NCBI GenBank assembly: GCA_020634565.1
Contig: JACKBN010000003.1
Location: 434,001-498,000 of the forward strand
From: Ardenticatenaceae bacterium
GTDB taxonomy: Bacteria; Chloroflexota; Anaerolineae; Promineifilales; Promineifilaceae
Direction: 5' to 3'
Length of the DNA stretch: 64,000 nt
Position 1 is the first letter of the stretch, and each line of letters opens with the position of its first letter. The notes beneath the pieces are model-generated. The model saw only the letters and a list, made by a program, of their open reading frames with translations, did no database searches and was not told where the DNA came from. Below are positions 43,588-51,893 of the stretch, one piece after another. Position numbers and translations under genes: made by a program.

Positions 43588-44928
43588 ATGACAGAACAAA
43601 GATTATCCTGGAAAGAGAAGATTTTTTACACAACCCCCAACGACGACCGCAGCCGGATGCGTACGGTTGCCAATAACCTAATTTTGCACATCCATCCTAC
43701 CAAAGTAGCCAAACCGGCGCTGCGCTTCAGCTACACCTGGGGCCTGGGCGGCATTTCATCCGTTTTGGTGCTGTTTCTCATCCTCACGGGCGTGCTGCTG
43801 ATGTTCCGCTACGATGCCAGCGTGGAAAATGCGTACACTTCCATTCAATATCTGGAAACGCAGGTCGCTTTCGGTGCACTGATTCGCAACATCCACCATT
43901 GGTCGGCCAACTTGCTGGTGGTCACTTCATTTTTGCACATGATTCGCGTTTTTCTCACGGGTGGTTTCAAAAAAGGGCGTGCGTTCAACTGGGCGCTGGG
44001 CCTTTTTTTGCTGACGCTGGTGCTGGCGTTTAACTTCACTGGCTACCTGCTGCCGTGGGACCAGCTGGCTTACTGGGCCATCACCGTGGGCACGAGTTTG
44101 TTGAGCTATGTGCCGCTGGTGGGAACGGCCGTTTCCAACTTCCTGCTCGGTGGGCCAGAGGTGGGCCAAACAACCCTGCGCAACTTTTACGCCATTCACG
44201 TCGCCGTGCTGCCCGCCATCATGATTTTGGCGATGTCCTTTCACTTCTGGCGCGTGCGCAAAGATGGCGGCATTTCCCAGCCAGAATTGGGCGAGCGGCA
44301 GCGCGTCGAAAAGGTCACAACGATTCCGCATCTGGTACAAATCGAACTGGCGGCAACGGCCGTACTCACTCTCGTCATTCTGGTGTGGGCAATTTTTGTG
44401 CCGGCTCCGTTGGAAGCGCTGGCCAACCCCAGCCATCCACCGAACCCGGCCAAAGCCGCCTGGTACTTCCTTGGCTTGCAGGAACTGCTGCTGCACATGC
44501 ACCCGCTGGCCGCCATGCTGCTGCCGCTAACGCTCTTTGGCGGCAGCGCCCTTCTGCCCAAGCTCGACCCGCAAGAGGACAACATCGGCATTTACTTCCG
44601 CTCCAAAAAGGGACGCTTTGCCGCGCTGTTTGGTGCGCTGCTGGGAGCTATTTTGGTGCCGCTGGCCGTCCTGCTGGATGAATATTGGCTCGATTTACCG
44701 GGACTTTTCCCTACCTGGCCGACGCTCATCACCACCGGACTCATTCCACTGCTGGCCACCCTGGCGATGTTTGCCCTCATTTACGGCTACTTCCGCAAAG
44801 CGGGCAAGCTCAACCACAGCGAAGCCATCGTTGGCCTGTTTAGCTTTATCATGATCAGTTTCGTCACGCTTACCCTCATCGGTATCTTTTTCCGTGGGGC
44901 GAATATGGCGCTGATTCTGCCTTTTTAG
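43588..44928 (+). CDS. Cytochrome b subunit of a quinol-oxidising complex
   Basis: The 446-aa membrane protein is cytochrome b with N- and C-terminal parts in one chain. RNIHHWSANLLVVTSFLHMIR and FYAIHVAVLPAIMILAMSFHF supply haem-ligand His pairs, and GYLLPWDQLAYWAI is a family mark. NPAKAAWYFLGLQELL stands where the Qo-site PEWY lies in classical cytochrome b. About 11 helices are predicted. AGGAGG-like CGGAGG precedes the ATG by 5 bases. With the Rieske and triheme cytochrome genes downstream it forms a menaquinol-oxidising complex. Confidence 0.93.
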   Translation: MTEQRLSWKEKIFYTTPNDDRSRMRTVANNLILHIHPTKVAKPALRFSYTWGLGGISSVLVLFLILTGVLLMFRYDASVENAYTSIQYLETQVAFGALIRNIHHWSANLLVVTSFLHMIRVFLTGGFKKGRAFNWALGLFLLTLVLAFNFTGYLLPWDQLAYWAITVGTSLLSYVPLVGTAVSNFLLGGPEVGQTTLRNFYAIHVAVLPAIMILAMSFHFWRVRKDGGISQPELGERQRVEKVTTIPHLVQIELAATAVLTLVILVWAIFVPAPLEALANPSHPPNPAKAAWYFLGLQELLLHMHPLAAMLLPLTLFGGSALLPKLDPQEDNIGIYFRSKKGRFAALFGALLGAILVPLAVLLDEYWLDLPGLFPTWPTLITTGLIPLLATLAMFALIYGYFRKAGKLNHSEAIVGLFSFIMISFVTLTLIGIFFRGANMALILPF

Positions 44929-44939
44929 AAGTAATTGAG

Positions 44940-44996
44940 TCATTGGTAATTTGGTAATTGGCCTAATTACTCAATTGCCAATTACTAATTGCTACT
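44940..44996. repeat. Intergenic inverted repeat, GTAATTG type
   Basis: GGTAATTTGGTAATTGGCC and CAATTGCCAATTACTAATTGC are partly self-complementary (TTGGTAATTGGC/GCCAATTAC). It separates the cytochrome b and Rieske genes and resembles the GTAATC family. Confidence 0.55.
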
Positions 44997-45020
44997 CACA
45001 AATTTCATGGAGTTCAACTC

Positions 45021-45509
45021 ATGACTACTACCCAAGAAAACAACCTCTCCCGCCGTGATTTTCTCAAGCTGGGCGTTGGCGCGTTGAGTGCGCTGGCCGT
45101 GCTGGAGATGGGCGGGGTGTCTCTCTTTTTTATGCAGCCGCGCAGCCTGGTTGGCGAATTTGGCGGCATTGTCAACGCGGGGCCTGTGGATTCGTTCCCG
45201 GCTGGCTCTGTGGTGGAGTTCCCAGACGGCCGTTTCTTCCTGATTCACGCGTCGGATGGCGGCTTTTTAGCCGTGTACAGCCGCTGCACCCACTTGGGCT
45301 GCACCATCAGCTGGGAAGCCGATAAGAACCACTTTTTCTGCCCCTGTCACGCTTCCAGCTTCGATACGAACGGCGACGTGCAAAATCCGCCCGCACCTCG
45401 TGCCTTGGACCTGTTCGACATCACCGTTGAAGAAGGCCAGGTGCTGGTAAACACCGGCAGCATCAGCCAACGCGACCGCTTCACTACCGACCAACTTACC
45501 TATGCCTAA
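45021..45509 (+). CDS. Rieske iron-sulfur protein
   Basis: The 162-aa protein has a twin-arginine signal or anchor (SRRDFLKLGVGALSAL) and a Rieske domain. CTHLGC (C89, H91, C94) and CPCH (C107, C109, H110) provide two Cys and two His [2Fe-2S] ligands and the disulfide pair. HASSFDTNGDV follows. It passes electrons from quinol at the cytochrome b Qo site to the cytochrome c partner encoded next. It acts outside the membrane. Confidence 0.95.
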   Translation: MTTTQENNLSRRDFLKLGVGALSALAVLEMGGVSLFFMQPRSLVGEFGGIVNAGPVDSFPAGSVVEFPDGRFFLIHASDGGFLAVYSRCTHLGCTISWEADKNHFFCPCHASSFDTNGDVQNPPAPRALDLFDITVEEGQVLVNTGSISQRDRFTTDQLTYA

Positions 45510-45515
45510 GAAATG

Positions 45516-45585
45516 GCACGCCGATGAACGCGGATGACGCCGATTTGATATAAAAATCAGCGTTCATCGGCGTTCATCCGCGTCC
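45516..45585. repeat. Palindromic element, GGACGCGGAT family
   Basis: GCACGCCGATGAACGCGGAT (from 45516) is matched by CGTTCATCGGCGTTCATCCG (to 45582) on the opposite strand sense. It is a sister of the copy at 43397 and begins six bases after the Rieske stop. Confidence 0.8.
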
Positions 45586-45605
45586 TGTTAAACTGGATTA
45601 ATCGC

Positions 45606-47141
45606 ATGAACAAATACAATGTTATTAGCTTTTTTGGCTTTCTCGCCCTTGTCATCATCTTCCCCATTTACGCCTGGTATGAACCGGCCCAGCGGGCCGA
45701 AGCTCAGGACGATTTGCAGAACCAGTACGTCACCGACGCGTCGGTGATCTACATTGAAAACTGCGCCGTTTGTCACGGCATCGAAGGGGAAGGGATTGGC
45801 GCGACGCCAGCCCTTAATGTGCCCGCGCTGCAAACCATGGATTACGAAGAACTGTTCAAAGTGATCGCTCGCGGTCGCTACGACACCGCCATGACCGGCT
45901 GGCACGAAGATGAGGGTGGCCTCTACAACGATTACCAGATTCAGCAGCTCGTGGCCCTCATTCGCTATGCCGATTGGACCCAAATTGGCGAATTGGCGGC
46001 ATCGCAAGGGCTGATTCCGCCCACGCTGCCCATTCCCTCGGTGGACCCCGAAATGGTGGCGCAAATCATCGAGATGAGCCCTGAAGCTGGCTCCGAATGG
46101 GCGGATGGGTTCCAACTTTATGCGATTAACTGCACCGTTTGCCACGGCATCGAAGGTGAAGGCAGCGACCTCGGTCTGCCGCTGAACACCGCCGACATCC
46201 AAAGTCGCGATACTGAGGAACTGGTGCGCATCATCAGTGAAGGGGTCAGCGGCACGGCAATGGTGCCCTGGCACAACGCCCTCACGCCAGCGGAAATCGA
46301 ATCCATTGTGAGCTTTTTGCAGCATTGGGACGAAATCGAGGCTGAAGGTGTGGTGCTCACGCCGCCAGAACCGATTTGGGTCGATGTGGATGATCCGGAA
46401 TCGATGCTGGAGCTGGGTGAGCGCATCTACAGCACCACCTGTGTGGCCTGCCACGGCGAAGAAGGCAGCGGCGGTACCGGGCCCGTGCTCAACAGCCAGC
46501 AGGTGCTCACTGCCAACACCGATGAGCAGCTGACCAACACCATCATCAATGGCGGTTGGCGGCCCAGCAGCACCATGCCCTCCTTTGGCGAGCGACTGAC
46601 CAGCGTGGAGATTGAAGCGCTTGTCTCTTACATCCGCGCCTGGGAACCGACGGCACCCTTTGTGGAAAATCCGCGCGGCACGCAGCAGGGTGGTGGCCCA
46701 CCGTGGCTGCGCACCGAAGATGGCACAACCACGACCACGCCCGGCGGTGGGGGTCAGGGACAAGGCAATCAAGGCGGCGGTAAAGGGCAAGGCGGTCCAG
46801 CGTGGCGCGATTCCGGCTCGCCGCCCGGACAATCGAACCAGGGCAGCACAACCACGGACACGGCAACGCAGCAAGGCCCCACGATTGCGGTGCAGGGTAC
46901 GGTAACGGCCATTGAGAATAATTTGCTGACGGTGCAAACGGCCGTTGGCACTCAAGTCGAAGCGATGTTGGGGCCACCCTGGTTCTGGTCTGAGCAAGGG
47001 ATTGCGATTAACGTCGGGGATGCCATCTCGCTGGAAGGGTTTGAATCGACCGACCACATGGAAGTCAACTGGATTACCAACCAGACTAGCGGCGAGACGA
47101 AGTTCTTGCGGGAGAATGGGCAGCCGGTGTGGACACAGTAG
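45606..47141 (+). CDS. Membrane-anchored triheme cytochrome c
   Basis: The 511-aa protein has one N-terminal membrane helix (VISFFGFLALVIIFPIYAWY). Three cytochrome c domains follow, with haem motifs CAVCH (C53), CTVCH (C176) and CVACH (C279). Axial Met candidates are in AMTGWHEDEG, AMVPWHNAL and TMPSFGERL. A Gly/Gln-rich linker (about 377-425) leads to a C-terminal small beta domain (TIAVQGTVTAIENNLLTVQT), resembling a DUF5666/OB-like fold. It is probably the electron acceptor of the Rieske protein. A terminator follows after a repeat. Confidence 0.9.
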   Translation: MNKYNVISFFGFLALVIIFPIYAWYEPAQRAEAQDDLQNQYVTDASVIYIENCAVCHGIEGEGIGATPALNVPALQTMDYEELFKVIARGRYDTAMTGWHEDEGGLYNDYQIQQLVALIRYADWTQIGELAASQGLIPPTLPIPSVDPEMVAQIIEMSPEAGSEWADGFQLYAINCTVCHGIEGEGSDLGLPLNTADIQSRDTEELVRIISEGVSGTAMVPWHNALTPAEIESIVSFLQHWDEIEAEGVVLTPPEPIWVDVDDPESMLELGERIYSTTCVACHGEEGSGGTGPVLNSQQVLTANTDEQLTNTIINGGWRPSSTMPSFGERLTSVEIEALVSYIRAWEPTAPFVENPRGTQQGGGPPWLRTEDGTTTTTPGGGGQGQGNQGGGKGQGGPAWRDSGSPPGQSNQGSTTTDTATQQGPTIAVQGTVTAIENNLLTVQTAVGTQVEAMLGPPWFWSEQGIAINVGDAISLEGFESTDHMEVNWITNQTSGETKFLRENGQPVWTQ

Positions 47142-47181
47142 TCGGTAATCAGTAATCGGTAATCGGTTATCAGTAATTAGT
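47142..47181. repeat. GTAATC-rich repeat starting at the cytochrome c stop codon
   Basis: TCGGTAATCAGTAATCGG and a further GTTATCAGTAATTAG follow TAG directly. It belongs to the GTAATC family of elements at 50872, 62240 and 63141. Confidence 0.65.
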
Positions 47182-47190
47182 TGAGGGTTG

Positions 47191-47230
47191 GTGCGACGCG
47201 CTTTTTTAGGAGGGTGCGTCGCACTTTTTT
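47191..47230 (+). terminator. Rho-independent terminator after the cytochrome complex
   Basis: The stem GTGCGACGC (47191-47199) / GCGTCGCAC (47216-47224) is perfect and is followed by six T. Confidence 0.88.
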
Positions 47231-47258
47231 GTATGGGGACAGACGCGGGGCGGCCTGC

Positions 47259-47264
47259 TATAAT
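47259..47264 (+). promoter_or_regulatory. TATAAT -10 box of the STAND/WD40 gene
   Basis: A perfect TATAAT lies about 50 bases before the GTG start at 47314. The hexamer 17 bases upstream, GGGACA, matches TTGACA only partly. It is the only promoter candidate between the terminator at 47191-47230 and the gene. Confidence 0.5.
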
Positions 47265-47313
47265 CCTGAGGAAACGTGCTTAGCCAAGATGTAGCCCAAA
47301 GTAGGAGCAGCCG

Positions 47314-50300
47314 GTGTCTGACCGTTCCAGCCCACCTTTTTTTGTTGAATTTAATGAAAACCCTGGCTTTTTAGGCCGCGAACTGGACCTAGAAACGGTG
47401 CATAACGCCCTGCAAGCGCAGCCAGTTGACGAGGCGCGAGAAGCGGTGGGTATTGTGCCTGCTGGCGTGACGGGGATGGGCGGCATTGGCAAAACGCAGT
47501 TGGCTGTGAAATACGTGTACGCTTACCGTGAGCATTATCCAGAGGGCATTTATTGGCTCAACGGGGCGAATTCCCTGTACCAGGAATTTGCCGATCTGGG
47601 CCGCCAGCTGCAAGGCATGGAAGCTGATTTGGCTCGCCAGAAGCAGATGTTCGGCTGGCTTCGCGATCATTTTAATGAAGGCGAACTGCGCCAGTTATGC
47701 TTTGAGGTGCAGGTTGAGTTTGAGGATTTACCTCCCGGCGGACGACAGGATAAGGCGCGTGAACTGGTGACCTACCTGACACGCCGCCGCCAGCTTGATT
47801 TGCTGGAAACTATCATTTTACAGTTGAGACCCTTTTTAGCTGGAGAGAAACGAACAGAGCGGCGTGACCCGGCGCTGGATGAACTGGTGGGGTACGCTTT
47901 CGCGTGGCTGCAAGCCCGCCCCCAGGCGCTGCTGGTGCTGGACAACCTGGAACAGCCAGAGCGGCTGCATGAGCCAGTGAGCCGGGATTGGATTGTAGCC
48001 CGGTTGGCCTGCCCGGTGCTGTTTACGACTCGCCGCCATGCGCTGCCTGGCTGCCGCCCCGTGGAACTGACGGTGCTGCCTGAGGACGTGGCGCTGAAGT
48101 TGCTGCTGCGCCACCGGCCAGAGGTGATGGCGGTAGGGCACCCGGAGCATGGTACGGCACAAGCCATATGCCACAATCTGGGCTACCTGCCGCTGGCGTT
48201 GGAAGTAGCCAGTGCGCACTTGAGGCTGTTCCCTAATGCGCCACTGCACCAGTACCAGGCAGAGCTACAGCAGCGGGGGATGCTAACTGTGCTGGAAGAT
48301 GAACGTGCCCCGGTAAAAACGCGGCATGAAACAGGCTTGCAGGCGGTGTTGGGCGGCCAGTGGCAGCAGCTGCCCAATGAAGAAGCCCGCCAGCTGTTGC
48401 GCGTGGCCGGGCAATTGCCAGAAGCGGCCCAGATACCGGCGGCCCGGCTGGGGCTGCTGGCTGGTGTGCCAGAAGAGGGGCAAAGCTTTTTTGACGTGAC
48501 GCTGGGTATGGTCCTGACGCAACTGGTAGATGCTTCACTGTTGGAAAGCTTGGCGGATGATTTGGTGCGGCTGCACCCGCTGGTGCGAGATTTTGCCCAG
48601 CAGCAGGTGCAGCCTGAAGCGCAGGAATATTTCAAGATAGAGATGTGTGAAAATCTGGCGGCGGCTTTTGAAGATTTTACCAGGCTGGAAGCGCAAGCGG
48701 CACTGCGGAGCGTAGATGCTGTTCAGGAAGACATATTGACAACCCTCGAATTGTTAGAACCGTTGCGCCGGTTTACGCAGGAGCGGATTAATGTTCCGCC
48801 CTGGTTTAAGACTCACGAGAAACGGGTTCTTGCCTTAAGTAAAGGCCGCGAGACAAATGCCCCGGCAAGGTTGAAAATGTTGTTGCGCCTGGTGCAGCGT
48901 GAGATACATACCCTGCGAGATTGGCAACCAGAACAGCAACCTGCTTTTTTTAGCCAGCAAATTGCTTACCGGGCAGACAGTTTAAACTTGAGAGGGGTGT
49001 TGAGTAGAATTGCCACCAGCCTGCGCCAAAAAACGGCTGCTTATTTTCAAATGGCCTGGAGCAATAAGCAGGAATCATTGGCACTGGAACGGAGCCTGAG
49101 CGGGCATTCAGCGAGTGTGAGTGCCGTGGCGATTACGCCAGATGGACGGCGGGCGGTGTCGGCCTCAGATGACCGGACGTTGAAAGTGTGGAATCTGGAG
49201 ACGGGGGCGGAGGAACGGAGCCTGAGCGGGCATTCAGCTTGGGTGAGTGCGGTGGCGATCACGCCGGATGGGCGGCGGGCGGTGTCGGCCTCAGATGACG
49301 GGACGTTGAAAGTGTGGAACCTGGAGAGTGGGGCGGAGGAGCGGAGCCTGAGCGGGCATTCAGATGGTGTGAGGGCGGTGGCGATCACGCCGGATGGGCG
49401 GCGGGCGGTGTCGGCCTCCTCTGACCGGACGTTGAAAGTGTGGAACCTGGAGAGTGGGGCGGAGGAGCGGAGCCTGAGCGGGCATTCAGATGGTGTGAGT
49501 GCGGTGGCGATCACGCCGGATGGGCGGCGGGCGGTGTCGGCCTCAGATGACTGGACGTTGAAAGTGTGGAACCTGGAGAGTGGGGCAGAGGAGCGGAGCC
49601 TGAGCGGGCATTTAGATGGTGTGAGGGCGGTGGCGATCACGCCGGATGGGCGGCGGGCGGTGTCGGCCTCCTATGGCCGGACGTTGAAAGTGTGGAACCT
49701 GGAGAGTGGGGCGGAGGAGCGGAGCCTGAGCGGGCATTCAGCTTGGGTGAGGGCGGTGGCGATCACGCCGGATGGGCGGCGGGCGGTGTCGGCCTCCTCT
49801 GACCGGACGTTGAAAGTGTGGAACCTGGAGAGTGGGGCGGAGGAGCGGAGCCTGAGCGGGCATTCAGATTGGGTGAGGGCGGTGGCGATCACGCCGGATG
49901 GGCGGCGGGCGGTGTCGGCCTCCTCTGACCGGACGTTGAAAGTGTGGAACCTGGAGAGTGGGGCGGAGGAGCGGAGCCTGAGCGGGCATTCAGATGGTGT
50001 GAGTGCGGTGGCGATCACGCCGGATGGGCGGCGGGCGGTGTCGGCCTCAGATGACTGGACGTTGAAAGTGTGGAACCTGGAGAGTGGGGCGGAGGAGCGG
50101 AGCCTGAGCGGGCATTCAGATTGGGTGAGGGCGGTGGCGATCACGCCGGATGGGCGGCGGGCGGTGTCGGCCTCCTCTGACCGGACGTTGAAAGTGTGGA
50201 ACCTGGAGAGTGGGGCGGAGGAGCGGAGCCTGAGCGGGCATTCAGATTGGGTGAGGGCGGTGGCGATCACGCCGGATGGGCGGCGGGCGGTGTCGGCCTC

Positions 50301-50877
50301 CTCTGACCGGACGTTGAAAGTGTGGAACTTGGAGAGTGGGGCGGAGGAGCGGAGCCTGAGCGGGCATTCAGCTTGGGTGAGGGCGGTGGCGATCACGCCG
50401 GATGGGCGGCGGGCGGTGTCGGCCTCAGATGACGGGACGTTGAAAGTGTGGAACCTGGATGAGGGGGACCAAACTGCGTTTGGGGCGGAGGAGCGGAGCC
50501 TGAGCGGGCATGCAGCTTGGGTGAGGGCGGTGGCGATCACGCCGGATGGGCGGCGGGCGGTGTCGGCCTCCTCTGACCGGACGTTGAAAGTGTGGAACTT
50601 GGAGAGTGGGGCGGAGGAGCGGAGCCTGAGCGGGCATTCAGCTTGGGTGAGGGCGGTGGCGATCACGCCGGATGGGCGGCGGGCGGTGTCGGCCTCCTCT
50701 GACCGGACGTTGAAAGTGTGGAACCTGGAGACGGGAAAGCTGCTGGCCTCAATTGAATTAGATGGACCGCTTAGCTGTGTCGCCCTGGCCGTTGATGGTG
50801 TCACCATGGTTACTGGAGATGGGGCAGGCAGCGTTTACTGTTTGCGCTATGTCGAACCTGCTTCAGGTAATCAGTAG
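47314..50877 (+). CDS. NB-ARC/STAND NTPase with internal EAD-like module and 14 WD40 repeats
   Basis: The 1187-aa protein starts at GTG with AGGAGC 6 bases before. Its STAND NTPase has Walker A GMGGIGKT (54-61), Walker B ALLVLDN (205-211), a sensor FTTRR (237-241) and LPLAL (292-296). An EAD-like helical module (about 112-170: WLRDHFNEGELRQLCFE, RRRQLDLLETI) lies between Walker A and B. A winged-helix/helical region leads to 13 WD40 repeats of 42 aa (593 on), almost identical in DNA, plus a degenerate 14th: two seven-blade propellers. No octamer lies in the gene. By analogy with NLR-like defence proteins, ligand binding to the propeller would switch the NTPase. Confidence 0.88.
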   Translation: MSDRSSPPFFVEFNENPGFLGRELDLETVHNALQAQPVDEAREAVGIVPAGVTGMGGIGKTQLAVKYVYAYREHYPEGIYWLNGANSLYQEFADLGRQLQGMEADLARQKQMFGWLRDHFNEGELRQLCFEVQVEFEDLPPGGRQDKARELVTYLTRRRQLDLLETIILQLRPFLAGEKRTERRDPALDELVGYAFAWLQARPQALLVLDNLEQPERLHEPVSRDWIVARLACPVLFTTRRHALPGCRPVELTVLPEDVALKLLLRHRPEVMAVGHPEHGTAQAICHNLGYLPLALEVASAHLRLFPNAPLHQYQAELQQRGMLTVLEDERAPVKTRHETGLQAVLGGQWQQLPNEEARQLLRVAGQLPEAAQIPAARLGLLAGVPEEGQSFFDVTLGMVLTQLVDASLLESLADDLVRLHPLVRDFAQQQVQPEAQEYFKIEMCENLAAAFEDFTRLEAQAALRSVDAVQEDILTTLELLEPLRRFTQERINVPPWFKTHEKRVLALSKGRETNAPARLKMLLRLVQREIHTLRDWQPEQQPAFFSQQIAYRADSLNLRGVLSRIATSLRQKTAAYFQMAWSNKQESLALERSLSGHSASVSAVAITPDGRRAVSASDDRTLKVWNLETGAEERSLSGHSAWVSAVAITPDGRRAVSASDDGTLKVWNLESGAEERSLSGHSDGVRAVAITPDGRRAVSASSDRTLKVWNLESGAEERSLSGHSDGVSAVAITPDGRRAVSASDDWTLKVWNLESGAEERSLSGHLDGVRAVAITPDGRRAVSASYGRTLKVWNLESGAEERSLSGHSAWVRAVAITPDGRRAVSASSDRTLKVWNLESGAEERSLSGHSDWVRAVAITPDGRRAVSASSDRTLKVWNLESGAEERSLSGHSDGVSAVAITPDGRRAVSASDDWTLKVWNLESGAEERSLSGHSDWVRAVAITPDGRRAVSASSDRTLKVWNLESGAEERSLSGHSDWVRAVAITPDGRRAVSASSDRTLKVWNLESGAEERSLSGHSAWVRAVAITPDGRRAVSASDDGTLKVWNLDEGDQTAFGAEERSLSGHAAWVRAVAITPDGRRAVSASSDRTLKVWNLESGAEERSLSGHSAWVRAVAITPDGRRAVSASSDRTLKVWNLETGKLLASIELDGPLSCVALAVDGVTMVTGDGAGSVYCLRYVEPASGNQ
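49090..50745 (+). repeat. Tandem 126-bp WD40 repeat array (13 copies)
   Basis: Thirteen in-frame copies start at 49090 and then every 126 bases to 50350. The eleventh is 18 bases longer, so the last two start at 50494 and 50620. Copies differ almost only at repeat positions 7-9, 11 and 27-29. Confidence 0.95.
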
Positions 50878-50955
50878 GTCACTGTTCAGTAGGTCAGTAA
50901 TCAGTTTTATGCCGACGAAACTGATTACTGAATACCGATTACTGATTACTGAAAT
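50872..50955. repeat. GTAATC-family palindrome between convergent genes
   Basis: Perfect 13-bp arms CAGTAATCAGTTT (50895-50907) and AAACTGATTACTG (50918-50930) have a 10-base loop and further GATTACTG copies. The element supplies both the TAG stop of the STAND gene (50875) and, on the other strand, the TAA stop of the Ada-like gene (50939). Confidence 0.8.
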
Positions 50956-51805
50956 GGGCTGATTCCCAGCCCAAGATCGCCTTTTTGCGGCTGCTGCCCC
51001 AGCGATATTGGCCCAGGCCGCCCGCTTGCTGGATGACGCGGTGACAGGGGATGAGGTAGCCAATCGGGTTGCTGCCGGTGGCGCTGCCTACGGCGCGGGA
51101 TGCTTTGGGGTTGCCAATCAGTTGCGCCACGGTGCCGTAGGAAACGGCCGTTCCCACCGGAATCTTCAACAGCGCCTGCCACACTTGAATTTGGAAGTTG
51201 GTGCCTTTGAGGTAGAGGGGTAGAGATGGTTTTTCTTCTGCCTCGCTCAAGTTGAAGATGGGGTTGATAAACGGCCGTGTCGCATCTTCATCCGCCACGA
51301 ACTCAGCTTGGGGCCAGCTTGCTTTTAACTCGTTCAATGTCGCCTTGCGGTCATCATCGGCCACAAATTGCAGGCCGCAAATGCCGCGTTCGGTGAGGGC
51401 AATTAAACATTCGCCAAAAGGGGAGTCGTGGAAGCCATATTGAATGGTGAGCCCGGCTCCTTTTTGCTTGAACTCGCCAGGGGTGATCGCCTCGTGAGTT
51501 ACAAACAGGTCGTGCAGGCGGCTGGGGCTGGAAAGCCCGGCCTCGTAGGTGGTGTCTAGAATGGATTGCGACTCGGCCAGCAGTTTTTTGGCGTGCTGGA
51601 TGGTGAGGAACTGCAAAAATCGTTTGGGGCTGGTGCCTGCCCAGCGGCTAAACAGGCGCTGAAAGTGATATTCGCTCAGGCCCACATGGGCAGCAATTTC
51701 GGCCAGCGTGGGTTGATCCTGAAAGTTTTGTTCCAAGTAATGGATGGCGGCTTCGATACGGCCGTAATCTTCTGAAAGTTCGGTATATGACAAATCGGCA
51801 AGCAT
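50939..51805 (-). CDS. Ada-like protein: AraC helix-turn-helix plus O6-alkylguanine-DNA methyltransferase
   Basis: The 288-aa protein has an AraC-type DNA-binding domain (about 15-115: IHYLEQNFQDQPTLAEIAAH, SEYHFQRLFSRWAGTSPKRF). A methylguanine-DNA methyltransferase domain follows, with acceptor Cys254 in PCHRV, IPVGTAVSYG and GNPKASRAVGSA. It lacks the N-terminal phosphotriester-repair zinc domain of E. coli Ada, so it matches the shorter bifunctional form. It repairs O6-alkylguanine and probably controls genes, including itself. Its last codons (SNQ) and stop lie in the GTAATC repeat. Confidence 0.92.
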   Translation of the reverse strand: MLADLSYTELSEDYGRIEAAIHYLEQNFQDQPTLAEIAAHVGLSEYHFQRLFSRWAGTSPKRFLQFLTIQHAKKLLAESQSILDTTYEAGLSSPSRLHDLFVTHEAITPGEFKQKGAGLTIQYGFHDSPFGECLIALTERGICGLQFVADDDRKATLNELKASWPQAEFVADEDATRPFINPIFNLSEAEEKPSLPLYLKGTNFQIQVWQALLKIPVGTAVSYGTVAQLIGNPKASRAVGSATGSNPIGYLIPCHRVIQQAGGLGQYRWGSSRKKAILGWESAHFSNQ

Positions 51806-51893
51806 AGGTGTTCCTCCAAAATTTATCCGCAGTTTTTTCGTTCTATGGTCTCATTTTACGCGGGCAAAAGTTAGTTCTCCACCCACTTCTTGC

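Noticed and set aside
45588..47057. 489-aa minus-strand open frame opposite the cytochrome c gene
   Set aside because: The plus strand has three CxxCH motifs and a membrane anchor. The antisense frame has a His/Arg-rich composition with no domain.
49090..50745. Regular repeats as a CRISPR array
   Set aside because: The repeats are contiguous 126-bp coding units without unique spacers, and no cas genes are nearby.
49047..50807. Long open frames on the minus strand (197 and 378 aa) opposite the WD40 array
   Set aside because: They arise because the repeat unit is 126 bases, a multiple of three, so a stop-free antisense frame is repeated 13 times. They show no start context or known domain.
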